Assembly (NCBI GenBank): GCA_016234115.1
Contig: JACRHD010000043.1
Span: forward strand, 1-64,000
Direction: 5' to 3'
Source: Nitrospirota bacterium
GTDB taxonomy: Bacteria > Nitrospirota > Thermodesulfovibrionia > UBA6902
DNA: 64,000 bases
Both the position numbers and the translations under genes were made by a program. Positions 8,437 through 16,986 of this stretch are shown here, in pieces; position 1 is the stretch's first letter, and the number at the start of each line of letters is the position of its first letter. The notes below the pieces were generated by a model. That model did no database searches and was not told the DNA's origin. It worked only from the letters and a program-made list of their open reading frames with translations.

Positions 8437-9687
8437 ATGGACAAGATTGAAATCACAGGCGGCATCAGGTTGAAGGGTGAAGTGACGATAAGCGGGGCAA
8501 AGAATGCGGTGCTGCCGTTGATGACAGCGGCCATTCTGAGCTCGGGCGATAGCAATATTCATAATGTTCCTCACCTGCGGGATGTGATGACGATGGGCAA
8601 ACTGCTGGCGCACCTCGGCTTCGGGTTCCATCTTGAAAACAGCAAGATTCTGCTCCGGACAAAAAAAGTAACGTCAATTGACGCGCCGTATGATTTCGTC
8701 AAGACCATGCGCGCGTCAGTGCTTGTCCTCGGTCCGCTCCTTGCGCGCACGGGAAGGGCAAAAGTTTCCCTGCCGGGCGGCTGCGCGATCGGGGCCAGGC
8801 CGATTAACCTCCACATTATGGGACTGGAAAAGATGGGGGCAAAGATAAACCTGGCGGAGGGCTACATCGAGGCAAAGGCAAAACGGCTCAGGGGCGCGAC
8901 GATTTACTTCGACATGCCGACAGTGACCGGGACTGAGAACCTGATGATGGCGGCCTCCATCGCAGACGGGACCACTATCCTTGAAAACGCCGCCTGCGAG
9001 CCGGAAGTCGTGGACCTTGCGAACGCGTTGATATCAATGGGCGCTGATATCGAAGGGGCGGGCACGAGCGTCATAAGGATTAAAGGAGTAAGCAGGCTCA
9101 GGCCCCTCGATTACACGGCCATCGCCGACAGGATTGAGACCGCGACATTTATTGCCGCCGCGGCTATTACAGGGGGCGACATAAGGATAAATGGGGGCAG
9201 GCCGGAGCATATTGAGGCGATTATCAGTAAGATGAAAGAGGCCGGGGTGAAGATTACCCTTAAGAACAATAAATTAACGGTCAAGGGGCCGGACAGGCTG
9301 TCGTCCGTCGACATCAAGACCATGCCTTTCCCGGGCTTCCCGACGGACATGCAGGCGCAGTTCATGACGATGATGGCGATTGCCGAAGGCACCAGTCTTA
9401 TTACAGAGAGCATATTCGAAAACAGGTTTATGCACGTGGCCGAGCTCAGGAGGATGGGCGCCGACATAAGAATTGAAGGCTCGACCGCAACGGTAAAAGG
9501 GATTGATACGCTCAAGGGCGCTCCTGTCATGGCGACAGACCTGCGGGCCAGCGCTTCACTTGTGGTTGCGGGCCTTGCGGCAGAGGGCACGACTGTTATA
9601 GACAGGGTGTATCACCTCGACAGGGGGTATGAGAGGATAGAGGAGAAGCTCAAGATGTTAGGGGCTGAGATTCGGAGGATAAAATAA
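8437..9687 (+). CDS. murA: UDP-N-acetylglucosamine 1-carboxyvinyltransferase
   Basis: 416 residues, full length. Catalyses transfer of enolpyruvate from PEP to UDP-GlcNAc, the first committed step of peptidoglycan synthesis, in the cytoplasm. Visible family features: start [20 protein letters not shown] (residues 19-29), the catalytic loop [10 protein letters not shown] with Cys116 (the fosfomycin-target cysteine, not Asp), [12 protein letters not shown], and the final [17 protein letters not shown] and [14 protein letters not shown] motifs. It precedes hisD with a 185-base gap full of repeats, so it may be transcribed separately. Confidence 0.97.
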   Translation: MDKIEITGGIRLKGEVTISGAKNAVLPLMTAAILSSGDSNIHNVPHLRDVMTMGKLLAHLGFGFHLENSKILLRTKKVTSIDAPYDFVKTMRASVLVLGPLLARTGRAKVSLPGGCAIGARPINLHIMGLEKMGAKINLAEGYIEAKAKRLRGATIYFDMPTVTGTENLMMAASIADGTTILENAACEPEVVDLANALISMGADIEGAGTSVIRIKGVSRLRPLDYTAIADRIETATFIAAAAITGGDIRINGGRPEHIEAIISKMKEAGVKITLKNNKLTVKGPDRLSSVDIKTMPFPGFPTDMQAQFMTMMAIAEGTSLITESIFENRFMHVAELRRMGADIRIEGSTATVKGIDTLKGAPVMATDLRASASLVVAGLAAEGTTVIDRVYHLDRGYERIEEKLKMLGAEIRRIK

Positions 9688-9872
9688 TATATGTTTTACA
9701 GTAAGCGACATCTTAGATTCCAGCAGGCGTCTTTGTCGTATAGAAATTTCTACGCAGCTTCCCCTTTGCGCCCGGAGGATGACTTTACTAAACTGTGTAC
9801 GGGCGACCCGGCGGGTCGCCCCTACCCCCGACCCCTTGACCCCTTGACCCCTGCATTGAAACGGGGTCTGTT
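9688..9872. repeat. Repeat-filled gap between murA and hisD
   Basis: Contains a GGGCGACCCGGCGGGTCGCCC-type palindrome near 9802-9822 and short tandem CCCCTTGACC units near 9830-9850. The open frame through it has no coding features. A related block lies before the glutaminyl cyclase gene at 34350-34460. Confidence 0.5.
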
Positions 9873-11156
9873 ATGAGAATCATAAAAGAAAAACAGATTC
9901 AGTCCTTCATATCGCTACTTAAGAAGAGGTCATCCTCTTCGGTCCTTGAAGACGACATTCAAAAGACAGTGAGAAAGATTATCATGGACGTCAGAAGACA
10001 GGGAGATGCTGCGGTCAGAAGGTATACGGAAAAATTTGACTCTGTAAAACTCAAAGGACTTGCCGTCAGTCAGAAGGAGATAAACTCCTCCGCGAAAGGG
10101 GCGGGCGGGGAATTTGTTAACGCCCTCAGGCATGCGGCATTAAGGATAAGAAAGTTTCATGAACGCCAGAAAGAAGAGTCATGGCAGTTTACGGAAAGCG
10201 GTATCACGACCGGGCAGATAATCAGGCCCCTTGAAAGGGTCGGCGTGTATGTCCCCGGCGGAAAGGCCGCGTATCCGTCCACGGTCCTGATGAATGTGGT
10301 CCCCGCCCAGGTTGCAGGCGTGAAAGAGATCGCGCTTTGCGTTCCTACTCCCGGCGGCAAGATGAATCCCGCTGTTGCGGCCGCAATAAAATTACTCGGC
10401 GTAAAAGAGGTCTACAGGACCGGAGGGGCCCAGGCGGTGGCTGCGATGGCTTACGGCACTGAAACAATAATGAAAGTCGATAAGATCGTGGGCCCGGGAA
10501 ATATCTTTGTTGCAGTTGCAAAGAGGATGGTGTTCGGGGAGGTCGGCATCGATATGATTGCCGGACCCAGCGAGATACTCATTATTGCCGACAGGACGGC
10601 GGACGCTTCGTTTATCGCGTCGGATATCCTCAGCCAGGCGGAGCATGATGAGATGGCTTCGTCGGTGATGATTACCGATTCATTGGAACTTGCGGAAAAA
10701 GTGACGGAAGAGCTGACAGGGCAGTTACGCAATCTGAAACGAAAAGACATTGCGGTAAAATCGATCAGGAAATACGGGGCGATAATCATCACGAGGGACC
10801 TCGACTCCGCTGTCGGTATCGCGAACCGGATAGCCCCGGAGCACCTTGAGATAATGACAAAGGACCCGGCGGCGCTTCTGCGCAAGGTCACAAACGCGGG
10901 AGCGGTGTTTCTCGGCAAATGGGCCCCTGAGCCGTTAGGCGATTATGCCGCGGGACCGAACCACACACTTCCGACATGCGGTACGGCGCGCTTCGCGTCT
11001 CCCCTCGGCGTCTATGATTTCACCAAACGCACAAGCCTCATCGATGCCACTGAGAAAGGATTTTCCGCACTTGCGGACACTGTAGAGACGCTGGCGGATG
11101 TCGAAGGTCTTGAGGCGCACGGCAATACTATCAGAGTAAGGCGAAATAAAATGTAG
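9873..11156 (+). CDS. hisD: Histidinol dehydrogenase
   Basis: 427 residues, full length. It performs the last two steps of histidine synthesis, oxidising L-histidinol to L-histidine with NAD+ and a zinc ion. Recognisable signatures: VGVYVPGGKAAYPSTVLMN, the GPGNIFVAVAKRMVFG block, DMIAGPSEILIIAD, the zinc ligands in SQAEHDEMAS (Gln, His), the Asp of DYAAGPNHTLPT and the late His of EAHGNTIRVR. No other his genes are nearby, so it sits apart from the rest of its pathway. Confidence 0.96.
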   Translation: MRIIKEKQIQSFISLLKKRSSSSVLEDDIQKTVRKIIMDVRRQGDAAVRRYTEKFDSVKLKGLAVSQKEINSSAKGAGGEFVNALRHAALRIRKFHERQKEESWQFTESGITTGQIIRPLERVGVYVPGGKAAYPSTVLMNVVPAQVAGVKEIALCVPTPGGKMNPAVAAAIKLLGVKEVYRTGGAQAVAAMAYGTETIMKVDKIVGPGNIFVAVAKRMVFGEVGIDMIAGPSEILIIADRTADASFIASDILSQAEHDEMASSVMITDSLELAEKVTEELTGQLRNLKRKDIAVKSIRKYGAIIITRDLDSAVGIANRIAPEHLEIMTKDPAALLRKVTNAGAVFLGKWAPEPLGDYAAGPNHTLPTCGTARFASPLGVYDFTKRTSLIDATEKGFSALADTVETLADVEGLEAHGNTIRVRRNKM

Positions 11157-11229
11157 GGCAAGTTTCAAACCAGGGCGGGTTTGAAACCAGCCCCTACGGA
11201 ACATCCAATCCATCACGGGAAAAATGTAG

Positions 11230-11250
11230 GGGCAGGTTTTAGACCTGCCC
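11230..11250. terminator. Hairpin between convergent hisD and CPBP genes
   Basis: Perfect 8-bp stem GGGCAGGT / ACCTGCCC with loop TTTAG, followed on the plus strand by GTTTGTT. It lies between two genes that converge and could terminate both; it also resembles the window's G-rich repeat hairpins. Confidence 0.45.
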
Positions 11251-11255
11251 GTTTG

Positions 11256-11945
11256 TTACCAGAACATCCATCTCTCCGTAGAAAGCACATAAACCCCAAG
11301 GACGAAATTCGTAACGCCGTGGGCGATAATGCAGAGGAAAATATTTCTCCTGTAGTAAAGAAGCAGATTATAAAGGACTCCGGCCATAATACCTGCAAGC
11401 CATAGATTGTGTTCCGAACCGAAAAGCAGGACCGTTACGGCAAAAGACTGGAGGCTGAAGGCGCCGAGGGGAACGGCAAGGAAGTTTTTGTTATCGAGCC
11501 ACCTGATCAGGAAGGACCGCCAGAAGAGCTCTTCCATAACAGGGACCACGACCGAGGAGCCGAATACCCGGAAGAAGATAGCGGGATACAGAATTCCCTT
11601 CCCCAGCGTTGCGTAAGGATCATTATTGCGGGGCTCCCCTATAACAGCGAAATCCCACGTCATATTTATCCATAATATGAAGACCGCGACCCCGACAATT
11701 ACTGAAACGCACAGGTCCTTAAAGGACACGGAGATGTTTATCTCCGTATACTTTTTCCTGAAATGAAGCAGAATGAGCCCGACTACAATGCTTTTGACAA
11801 TGTATATCATGTAAAAGCCGGAGGGGAGAGTGGATTCGATCGCGATAAATGCCATGAAGACCGCGAAAGGAAAGACGCGGGGGAACCAGTCGCGGGCGTA
11901 GAGGTCGTTCCATTTGGCAAATAATGTATTGCTGTCCGCGGACAT
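11256..11945 (-). CDS. CPBP family intramembrane metalloprotease (CAAX protease-related)
   Basis: About 229 residues from ATG 11945 (MSADSNTLFAKW); the frame is open 17 codons further upstream but without a better ribosome-binding site. Six or more hydrophobic segments. The Abi/CPBP motifs are present: EELFWR (EExxxR) in PVMEELFWRSFLI, a His in LLFGSEHNLWLAG, and the last motif IAHGVTNFVLG. It most resembles the CAAX-protease-related subgroup linked to PEP-CTERM/exosortase systems, and a PEP-CTERM protein is encoded at 35712-36620, but no exosortase is in the window. Substrate unknown. Confidence 0.8.
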   Translation of the reverse strand: MSADSNTLFAKWNDLYARDWFPRVFPFAVFMAFIAIESTLPSGFYMIYIVKSIVVGLILLHFRKKYTEINISVSFKDLCVSVIVGVAVFILWINMTWDFAVIGEPRNNDPYATLGKGILYPAIFFRVFGSSVVVPVMEELFWRSFLIRWLDNKNFLAVPLGAFSLQSFAVTVLLFGSEHNLWLAGIMAGVLYNLLLYYRRNIFLCIIAHGVTNFVLGVYVLSTERWMFW

Positions 11946-12260
11946 CTTTAAACATAACAGAAATGCATATGAATTACAAAAGGACCCGGCCGTCATTCCC
12001 GGGGGAACGGCATGGAGATGAGGATTTTTGACGCTTGCTCTTTCTCGACTATCGATAGTTTATGTTACATACACCTCGCTGCAATTCCCGGACAAGACGA
12101 TAGGAATCTTATAACACGTTGTCAGAACAGCTTTATTCTGCCTATGGCTGCTGTGACACGCATGCTCGAATGAAATAAAACCGTCAAAAAATCTACAGAA
12201 TATTCCTCTGCAAAACAATATACTTGACATGAATATTAGAATATTCTAAAATGCATATAT
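11946..12260. other. Intergenic region upstream of the arsR/yedE operon
   Basis: No gene seen in about 315 bases. The last 40 bases hold the arsR promoter and operator. An additional AT-rich partial copy of the operator (GAATATTC) is near 12198. Confidence 0.5.
12224..12252 (+). promoter_or_regulatory. Sigma70-type promoter with embedded ArsR operator
   Basis: -35 TTGACA at 12224-12229, a 17-bp spacer, -10 TAAAAT at 12247-12252. The palindrome TTAGAATATTCTAA occupies 12236-12249, overlapping spacer and -10, the classic position for repression by an ArsR dimer. The start site would fall near 12259, just before the gene. Confidence 0.75.
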
Positions 12261-12608
12261 ATGAAAGTGCGTATGAATAATATGGAAACCCTAAGACTGA
12301 TATTTAATCCTGTAAGGCTTGCCATACTGGATAGGCTGGCTGAAGGAGTGAAATGTGTAAGCGATCTCGAGGTCTATCTCGAACTCAGTCAATCAAATGT
12401 TTCACAACATCTTTCAATACTGAGACATGCTGGTATTATTGACTGTTTTACCGACGGAAGACAGAGATGCTATTTTCTAAAGAGCCCCTTAATTCCTGAT
12501 CTGCTCGAAATTCTTCACAAAGATTACGGGCATGAATTGCCTGTGCCTGCATGTTGTCCTGTTAGTACAAAAGGAACGTGTCGCAAGGAAAAGGAAAGAC
12601 AGACTTAA
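12261..12608 (+). CDS. ArsR/SmtB family regulator of the sulfur operon
   Basis: 115 residues at most; starts at 12261, 12273 or 12282 are possible and the predicted transcription start is so close that translation may be leaderless or begin downstream. The winged-helix domain is clear (LRLIFNPVRLAILDRLAEG, recognition helix ELSQSNVSQHLSILRHAGI). The C-terminus carries PACCPVSTKGTC, three cysteines that could sense sulfur species, metal or persulfide. It precedes the UGA-containing yedE by 13 bases and the operator TTAGAATATTCTAA lies over its own promoter, so autoregulated repression of the operon is likely. Confidence 0.85.
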   Translation: MKVRMNNMETLRLIFNPVRLAILDRLAEGVKCVSDLEVYLELSQSNVSQHLSILRHAGIIDCFTDGRQRCYFLKSPLIPDLLEILHKDYGHELPVPACCPVSTKGTCRKEKERQT

Positions 12609-12621
12609 CGAGGAGGACGAA

Positions 12622-13809
12622 ATGACCCTTGCTGAATATTTTCATGAAAAAGTGTATAAGAACCTCTTTGAAAAGACCTGGCCTCTCTGGCTCGGCGGTA
12701 TTCTGGTGGCATTTTTAAATATATTGATGTTTTTATTCCTGATGCCGCTCGGCGGGATATATCCGGCTATCGCAGATTGGGGAATATGGGTATACAGGCT
12801 TGCAGGATTGAATATAACTCCTCCATGGGGAACGTTGACCCCGCCGCATTTAAGTATTATCAGTATCCTGAATATCGGACTTATATTCGGCACTCTGATC
12901 TCCGCCCTCCTATCTCGCCAATTCAAACTCCGAAAAGATTCGACAGCCGGCTATATCCAGGGTTTCGCCGGCGGGGCCATGATGGGTATCGGCAGTTTCC
13001 TTGTCGGCGCATGTATCTTTGGGGGATTTTATTCATCCGTCATGTCTTTGTCCCTGAGCGGATTGTATATGATGACGGGCTTGCTTGCGGGCGGTTATTT
13101 CGGCGGGAAGTTCATGATATGGCAGGCCTTCAGAGAGGCGGAGAAGATGGAGCTCACCGAGCTCGTTGATCTGAAAACAGTTGCCGGGAAAAAGGCCGCA
13201 AGGGTGATTAATTATCCGGCCATAGGCCGCTTTGTTACAATCACGCTGGTTATCATAGCCTCAATTTATTTTCTTACAGGGAAACATGTCCTCGGGGGGA
13301 TACTGCTCTTCGGCGCCGCCTTCGGAGTGGTCTTTCAGAGGTCCTCCTTTTGCATATCCGCCGGTTTCAGGGAAGTTTTTACAACAAAGCATAATGAGCC
13401 GATGCGGAACCTCCTGCTAAGCCTGATGATAGGGACCCTGGGTTTTACCATTATAAAGGCAAATGGCTTCAGACCTGCTGAAATGTTTATCCTTCCCGCA
13501 GGCTTGCACAGTATTGCGGGCGGGGCGATTTTCGGATTCGGCATGGTTATGACAGGCGGCTGAGCAGCGGGCATGCTCTGGCGGTCAGCCGAGGGATATA
13601 TAAGACACTGGTTCGCTGTTCTCGGCGCAATGCTTGTAGCGGGGTTATGGGTGCCTCTTTATGGAGAACAGGCAGGAAATGGCCGGCTCTATGGAAAAGC
13701 GGTATTCCTGCCTGAAAAGCTTGGTTGGGGAGGATCTCTGATTACTGTTTTAGCGGCCCTTGCCTTTTTTTACATATTAGTAACATGGATTGAATTAAAG
13801 AAGAAATAA
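12622..13809 (+). CDS. YeeE/YedE family transporter with selenocysteine at the conserved Cys
   Basis: 395 residues when UGA 13561-13563 is read as Sec314. Start ATG 12622 follows GAGGAGG. Multi-spanning membrane protein with two family repeats: first half LVGACIFGGFYSSVM, second half VFQRSSFCISAGFRE and then MTGG-U-AAGMLWRSAEGY, exactly where the other YedE of this window has AGG-C-ASGIVYRLGEG. Sequence after the UGA continues with three more hydrophobic stretches to TAA 13809, so truncation is implausible. A bulged SECIS-like hairpin follows at 13576-13593. It sits between arsR and a UGA-containing DsrE gene. Transport of thiosulfate, sulfide-level sulfur or selenium is inferred from family; the substrate is not fixed by sequence. 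Confidence 0.87.
13576..13593 (+). promoter_or_regulatory. SECIS hairpin in the UGA-containing yedE
   Basis: CUC(U)GGC-GGUCA-GCC-GAG: six base pairs, one bulged U three pairs below the apex and a GGUCA loop, starting 12 bases after the UGA. Bulged U plus GGU loop are the SelB-recognised features of the E. coli fdhF element. Confidence 0.75.
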
Positions 13810-13833
13810 AGCTATTGGGAAATCATAAATAAT

Positions 13834-13937
13834 GTCATTCCCGCAGTCAGTAAGCGGGAATCCAGGCAGTTAGAGGAACTGGATGCCCGATTAAAAACCC
13901 CCGATTACGACTTTCGAGGGCAGGCTTCGGGCATGAC
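13834..13937. repeat. Dispersed palindromic element, GTCATTCCCG family, copy 2
   Basis: Element beginning GTCATTCCCG and ending CGGGCATGAC with internal GGATGCCCGATTAA. It lies inside the sulfur operon between the yedE and dsrE genes and shares ends with copies at 207, 26073 and 51364. Confidence 0.6.
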
Positions 13938-14000
13938 GGGTGAAGTTGTATGAGACCTGCAGTGACAGGATTAGCAAATTAAAACTTTAAGGAGGATAAA

Positions 14001-14357
14001 ATGAGCAAGACCTTTACATTATTGTTAGGCACATCGCCGTATTCCTACGAGAACACACTTACTACGGTAAAGATTGCCGAATCCGCCCTCAATAAAGGAC
14101 ATACAGTCAACGTCATTGCATCCGGCGACGGGGTTTATTGTTTCCTGAAGGCACAGAAGGCAAAGGGGATAACCAATGCCGAGGAAAAGTTCTCCGAGCT
14201 TATTCAGAAAGGCCTGAGAGTATATCTCTGAGGCGGATGTCTTAACTTTCGCCGTGCAGCGAAAAACGATTATCTTGACAACACGGAAGTCGGCTCACTC
14301 AAGGGTCTTTTTAAAACGATGGGTGAAACCGATATCTGGCTAAATATGGGCGCATAG
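14001..14357 (+). CDS. DsrE-family sulfur carrier with selenocysteine
   Basis: 118 residues when UGA 14229-14231 is read as Sec77. Start behind AAGGAGGA. N-terminal half is a DsrE/DsrF-like fold (LLLGTSPYSYENTLTTVKIAESAL, VNVIASGDGVYCFLKAQ). The UGA gives LRVYL-U-GGCLNFR, placing Sec at the first position of the CxxC that many DsrE-type proteins have at the active site. The frame continues 42 codons to TAG 14355 with sensible sequence ending TDIWLNMGA. A 6-bp hairpin starts 15 bases after the UGA. Followed 8 bases later by another DsrE/F gene. Predicted role: accepting and passing persulfide sulfur, or selenium, from the YedE importer (inference). Confidence 0.85.
14247..14264 (+). promoter_or_regulatory. 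SECIS-like hairpin in the UGA-containing dsrE
   Basis: Perfect stem UUUCGC / GCGAAA with loop CGUGCA, starting 15 bases downstream of UGA 14229-14231. Confidence 0.6.
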
Positions 14358-14365
14358 GAGGCACT

Positions 14366-14719
14366 ATGAAAAATATCGCGATTATTCTGAGAAGGTCGCC
14401 TTATGGCGATATTAATGCAGCGGAGGCTGTAAGACATGCAATGGGTGGGGTTGCGGACGACTTAAGTGTCGCCCTCATTCTTGTTGACAGTGGGGTCCTC
14501 CTGGCAAAGCAGGGACAGGACGATACGGAAACAGGATTTACAAATCTTGGTGAGGTCCTGACGGACTGTATGGAGATGGGAGTTGATGTTTATTCGGATA
14601 AGCGTTCAATCAGAGAGCAGAATATGGATACGGCAGATATCCCGGAAGGGATTAAGGTGGTAACCGGCCCGGAGATAGCCGATATTATCAAGAGCGCAAA
14701 GACAACGATGATTTATTGA
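14366..14719 (+). CDS. DsrE/DsrF-like sulfur relay protein
   Basis: 117 residues. Start MKNIAIILRRSPYGD behind AGGAGG, 8 bases after the Sec-DsrE stop. It has the DsrE/F alpha-beta pattern (SVALILVDSGVLLAKQG; NLGEVLTDCMEMGVDVYSDKRSI) and resembles the TusC/DsrF subunit. Its only cysteine, in LTDCMEMG, is not at the usual active-site position, so it may be a structural partner. Together with the flanking DsrE and DsrH-like genes it suggests a DsrEFH/TusBCD-like heterooligomer. Confidence 0.78.
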   Translation: MKNIAIILRRSPYGDINAAEAVRHAMGGVADDLSVALILVDSGVLLAKQGQDDTETGFTNLGEVLTDCMEMGVDVYSDKRSIREQNMDTADIPEGIKVVTGPEIADIIKSAKTTMIY

Positions 14720-14780
14720 GCAGTAGAACAATAGAGCAGTAGAGCAGCAAAAAAGAAATTCGAACTGCTGCTCTGCTGCA
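14720..14780. repeat. Low-complexity hairpin inside the sulfur operon
   Basis: GAGCAGTAGAGCAGCA-type words followed by their complement GCTGCTCTGCTGC form an imperfect inverted repeat, one of several loci with this architecture but unrelated sequence. Confidence 0.5.
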
Positions 14781-14793
14781 CTTCATACTAAAA

Positions 14794-15087
14794 TTGGAGG
14801 TTATTATGTTTGTTATTGTCAAAAGCGGACCGGATACACAGGATGGGAAAAGAGGGATCAAGCTTGCAAGGGACATGTCTGCTGATATCTGCCTGATTCA
14901 GAATGCGGTATATTTTGCTCAGAAGGAAAGGCTTGACGGTTTTTGCGGAAAAGTATATTTACTTGATAAGGATGCGACTCTCAGAGGCATAAGAGATGAC
15001 GAGCTTGAGACGGGGACCAAGAAAATTGATTATGACGGCCTTGTTGAGATCATGGCTGATGAAGACAAGATAGTCGGAATGTTTTAA
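14794..15087 (+). CDS. DsrH/TusB-like sulfur relay protein
   Basis: 97 residues, start behind TTGGAGG. Features: MFVIVKSGPDTQDGKRGIKLARDM, ADICLIQNAVYFAQKERLDGF, KVYLLDKDATLRGI, matching the small TusB/DsrH type with a strand carrying LLDKDATLRGI. Completes an apparent E-F-H set with the two preceding genes. It is 10 bases upstream of the flavoprotein gene. The 74-base gap before it contains a hairpin made of CAGTAGAACAATAGAGCAG words. Confidence 0.72.
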   Translation: MEVIMFVIVKSGPDTQDGKRGIKLARDMSADICLIQNAVYFAQKERLDGFCGKVYLLDKDATLRGIRDDELETGTKKIDYDGLVEIMADEDKIVGMF

Positions 15088-15097
15088 AGGAGGCAAC

Positions 15098-16285
15098 ATG
15101 GCGAAGATGGTAATTATAGGCGGTTCCTTCGGGGGCCTGACGGCAGCCTTCGAACTTAAGAGGCTTCTTGGCAATAAAGCGGATGTGACGCTGCTCTGTG
15201 ATGTGGACAAGTTTGTCTTTGTCCCCTCTCTTCCGTGGTTATCCATGGGATGGCGAACGCCGGAAGAAATAACGCTTCCTCTTGAAAAAATGATGACGCC
15301 TAAGGGAATAAAATTTATAAATGAAGAGGCAACGCATGTTGACGCTGATAAGTCAACCGTAAATACGAAGACGCGGGCAATTCCATATGATTATCTTGTA
15401 ATTGCGTCAGGTCCCGCCCTCGGTTTCTCTTCTGTGCCGGGATTCGGGCCCGAGGGAGGTCATACCGAATGTATCTTTACTCTTGAACAGGCAATGAGGG
15501 CCAACAAGGCATGGAACAGATTTCTTGAGAAACCGGGACCGGTTGTCGTCGGCGCCGTTCAGGGCGTCAGTTGCTTCGGGCCGGCCTATGAATATGTGTT
15601 TGAAGTAGACACTGAATTGAGAAGAAGAAAACTGCGCCATAAGACGCCGATTACTTTCGTTACATCCGAGCCGTATATCGGGCATTTTGGAATCGGCGGG
15701 CTGAAGACATCCAGGAGGATAATGGAGGATGAATTTGCGAGCAGGGAGATCAGGCTGATTACGAACCAGTCGGTAGAGGAATTTACGCCGGACGAAGTCA
15801 GACTCAAGGACGGCACAAAGCTGGCGTTTAATCTCGCCATGTTTGCGCCGCCGATGGCAGGCGTCAAGGCGGTTTTTCATATCGGCAATCCCAAGGGCTT
15901 TATTCCTGTAGACAGTAATTACCGGCACATTAAATATAAAAATATCTTTTCCGTCGGAGTCGCAATAGCAATCGCCCCTCCTGAACAGACGCCTGTTCCC
16001 ACCGGCGTGCCGAAAACCGGATATATGACTGAACATATGGCTAAATATGCAGCAGAAAGTATCGCGTCGGAGGTCCTCGGCAAATCATTGCCGCAGACCG
16101 AACCTGTCGGTGCCCTCTGTATTATGGATATGGGACATACTGCTGCATTAATGAAGGCATACCCCGTACTTCCGCCGAGAAAGACAGCCGAGCTTAAAGA
16201 AGGTAAAAGATTCAGGTGGGCGAAGCTGGCTTTTGAAAAGTATTATCTCTGGAAGATCAGCAGAGGACTGACGAATCTTCCTTAA
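15098..16285 (+). CDS. Sulfide:quinone oxidoreductase-like FAD flavoprotein
   Basis: 395 residues. N-terminal dinucleotide fold MVIIGGSFGGLTAAFELKRL (GxGxxG variant GGSFGG), second FAD motif FSVGVAIAIA, and SQR-like segments FVFVPSLPWLSMGWRTPEE and LVIASGPALGFSSVPGFG. A Cys at VVGAVQGVSCFGPAYE is where SQRs carry an active-site cysteine; the C-terminal half shows LCIMDMGHTAAL and an amphipathic end (KLAFEKYYLWKISRGL) suited to membrane attachment. It may oxidise sulfide or a carrier-bound persulfide and feed electrons to quinone. Placed between DsrH and DsrE genes, so sulfur chemistry is strongly implied; the exact subtype is not resolved. Confidence 0.82.
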   Translation: MAKMVIIGGSFGGLTAAFELKRLLGNKADVTLLCDVDKFVFVPSLPWLSMGWRTPEEITLPLEKMMTPKGIKFINEEATHVDADKSTVNTKTRAIPYDYLVIASGPALGFSSVPGFGPEGGHTECIFTLEQAMRANKAWNRFLEKPGPVVVGAVQGVSCFGPAYEYVFEVDTELRRRKLRHKTPITFVTSEPYIGHFGIGGLKTSRRIMEDEFASREIRLITNQSVEEFTPDEVRLKDGTKLAFNLAMFAPPMAGVKAVFHIGNPKGFIPVDSNYRHIKYKNIFSVGVAIAIAPPEQTPVPTGVPKTGYMTEHMAKYAAESIASEVLGKSLPQTEPVGALCIMDMGHTAALMKAYPVLPPRKTAELKEGKRFRWAKLAFEKYYLWKISRGLTNLP

Positions 16286-16301
16286 AATTAGGAGGTGTAA
16301 G

Positions 16302-16724
16302 ATGGAAAAAATAGTAAAGAACGTATCTGTTATGTGTTTTCATGACGAGTTGTGCCAGGTATACAATGCCCTCATGACCGCATACAGTCTGTTGAAAGAG
16401 GGGTCCAGGGTCACGATGTTTTTCGGGTCGCGCGGTGTCAATGCCCTTCATAAGGACAAGGTAAATAAACTTGTCTGCATGCCGGACCAACCTAAAGAAG
16501 AAGGTGAGGCCGTTATGAAGAGGATGGAAGAGATGAACCTCCCGACGGTTGAAGATTTACTTTTCATGCTCTACAGGGAAGGAGCGAGGCTGCTTGCCTG
16601 TCCCCTGAACGTCCCTCTTTTTGCGATGACTAAAAAAGATTTTGTTGATGGAGTGGAGGTTGCCGATCCGGCAACGTACTACAAAGAGGTAGTTATAAAA
16701 GCGGACATGAATCTGACATTTTAA
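16302..16724 (+). CDS. DsrE family protein
   Basis: 140 residues, start MEKIVKNVSVMCFHDELCQ behind AGGAGGTG and 16 bases after the flavoprotein stop. It has the DsrE/DrsE-like alternating pattern (AYSLLKEGSRVTMFFGSRGVNALHKD) and a cysteine at ARLLACPLNVPLFAM, the expected active-site strand. Last gene of the sulfur operon. It may be the acceptor downstream of the flavoprotein (inference). Confidence 0.78.
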   Translation: MEKIVKNVSVMCFHDELCQVYNALMTAYSLLKEGSRVTMFFGSRGVNALHKDKVNKLVCMPDQPKEEGEAVMKRMEEMNLPTVEDLLFMLYREGARLLACPLNVPLFAMTKKDFVDGVEVADPATYYKEVVIKADMNLTF

Positions 16725-16986
16725 ACCATAGGATTAGATGAAGAGGTAATCAAGGGTCTTCGACAAATTTATTGGTAAAGCCATATTCCCCCTTTGGAAA
16801 AGGGGGATATGGGGGATTTTTCGGAATAATTTTTTTCAACAAATCTCCCGTGCCCTCTGCTTAAGGCGCCTACTGTTGGTCTTTTCCAAAGAGGGGAATC
16901 ATTTGAAGGTTCCGACTTTCTTGTCGCAGACCGGTATCAGTTGTATTGCGGATTTGCTGGGAATTTAATAATATATTAACACTGAT
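16725..16986. repeat. Intergenic region with CCCCCTTTG-type repeat
   Basis: No gene seen. Positions about 16776-16820 carry the inverted pair CCCCCTTTGG / AAAAGGGGGA plus GGGGGATTTTTCG, a repeat family also found near 23262, 47073, 49236, 52168 and 53655. The second half contains words from the GTCATTCCCG family (GCGCCTACTGTTGG). Confidence 0.5.

Noticed and set aside
9691-9876. Short ORF between murA and hisD
   Set aside because: It runs through a palindrome and tandem CCCCTTGACC units, shows no domain or start signal, and related repeat DNA occurs at 34350.
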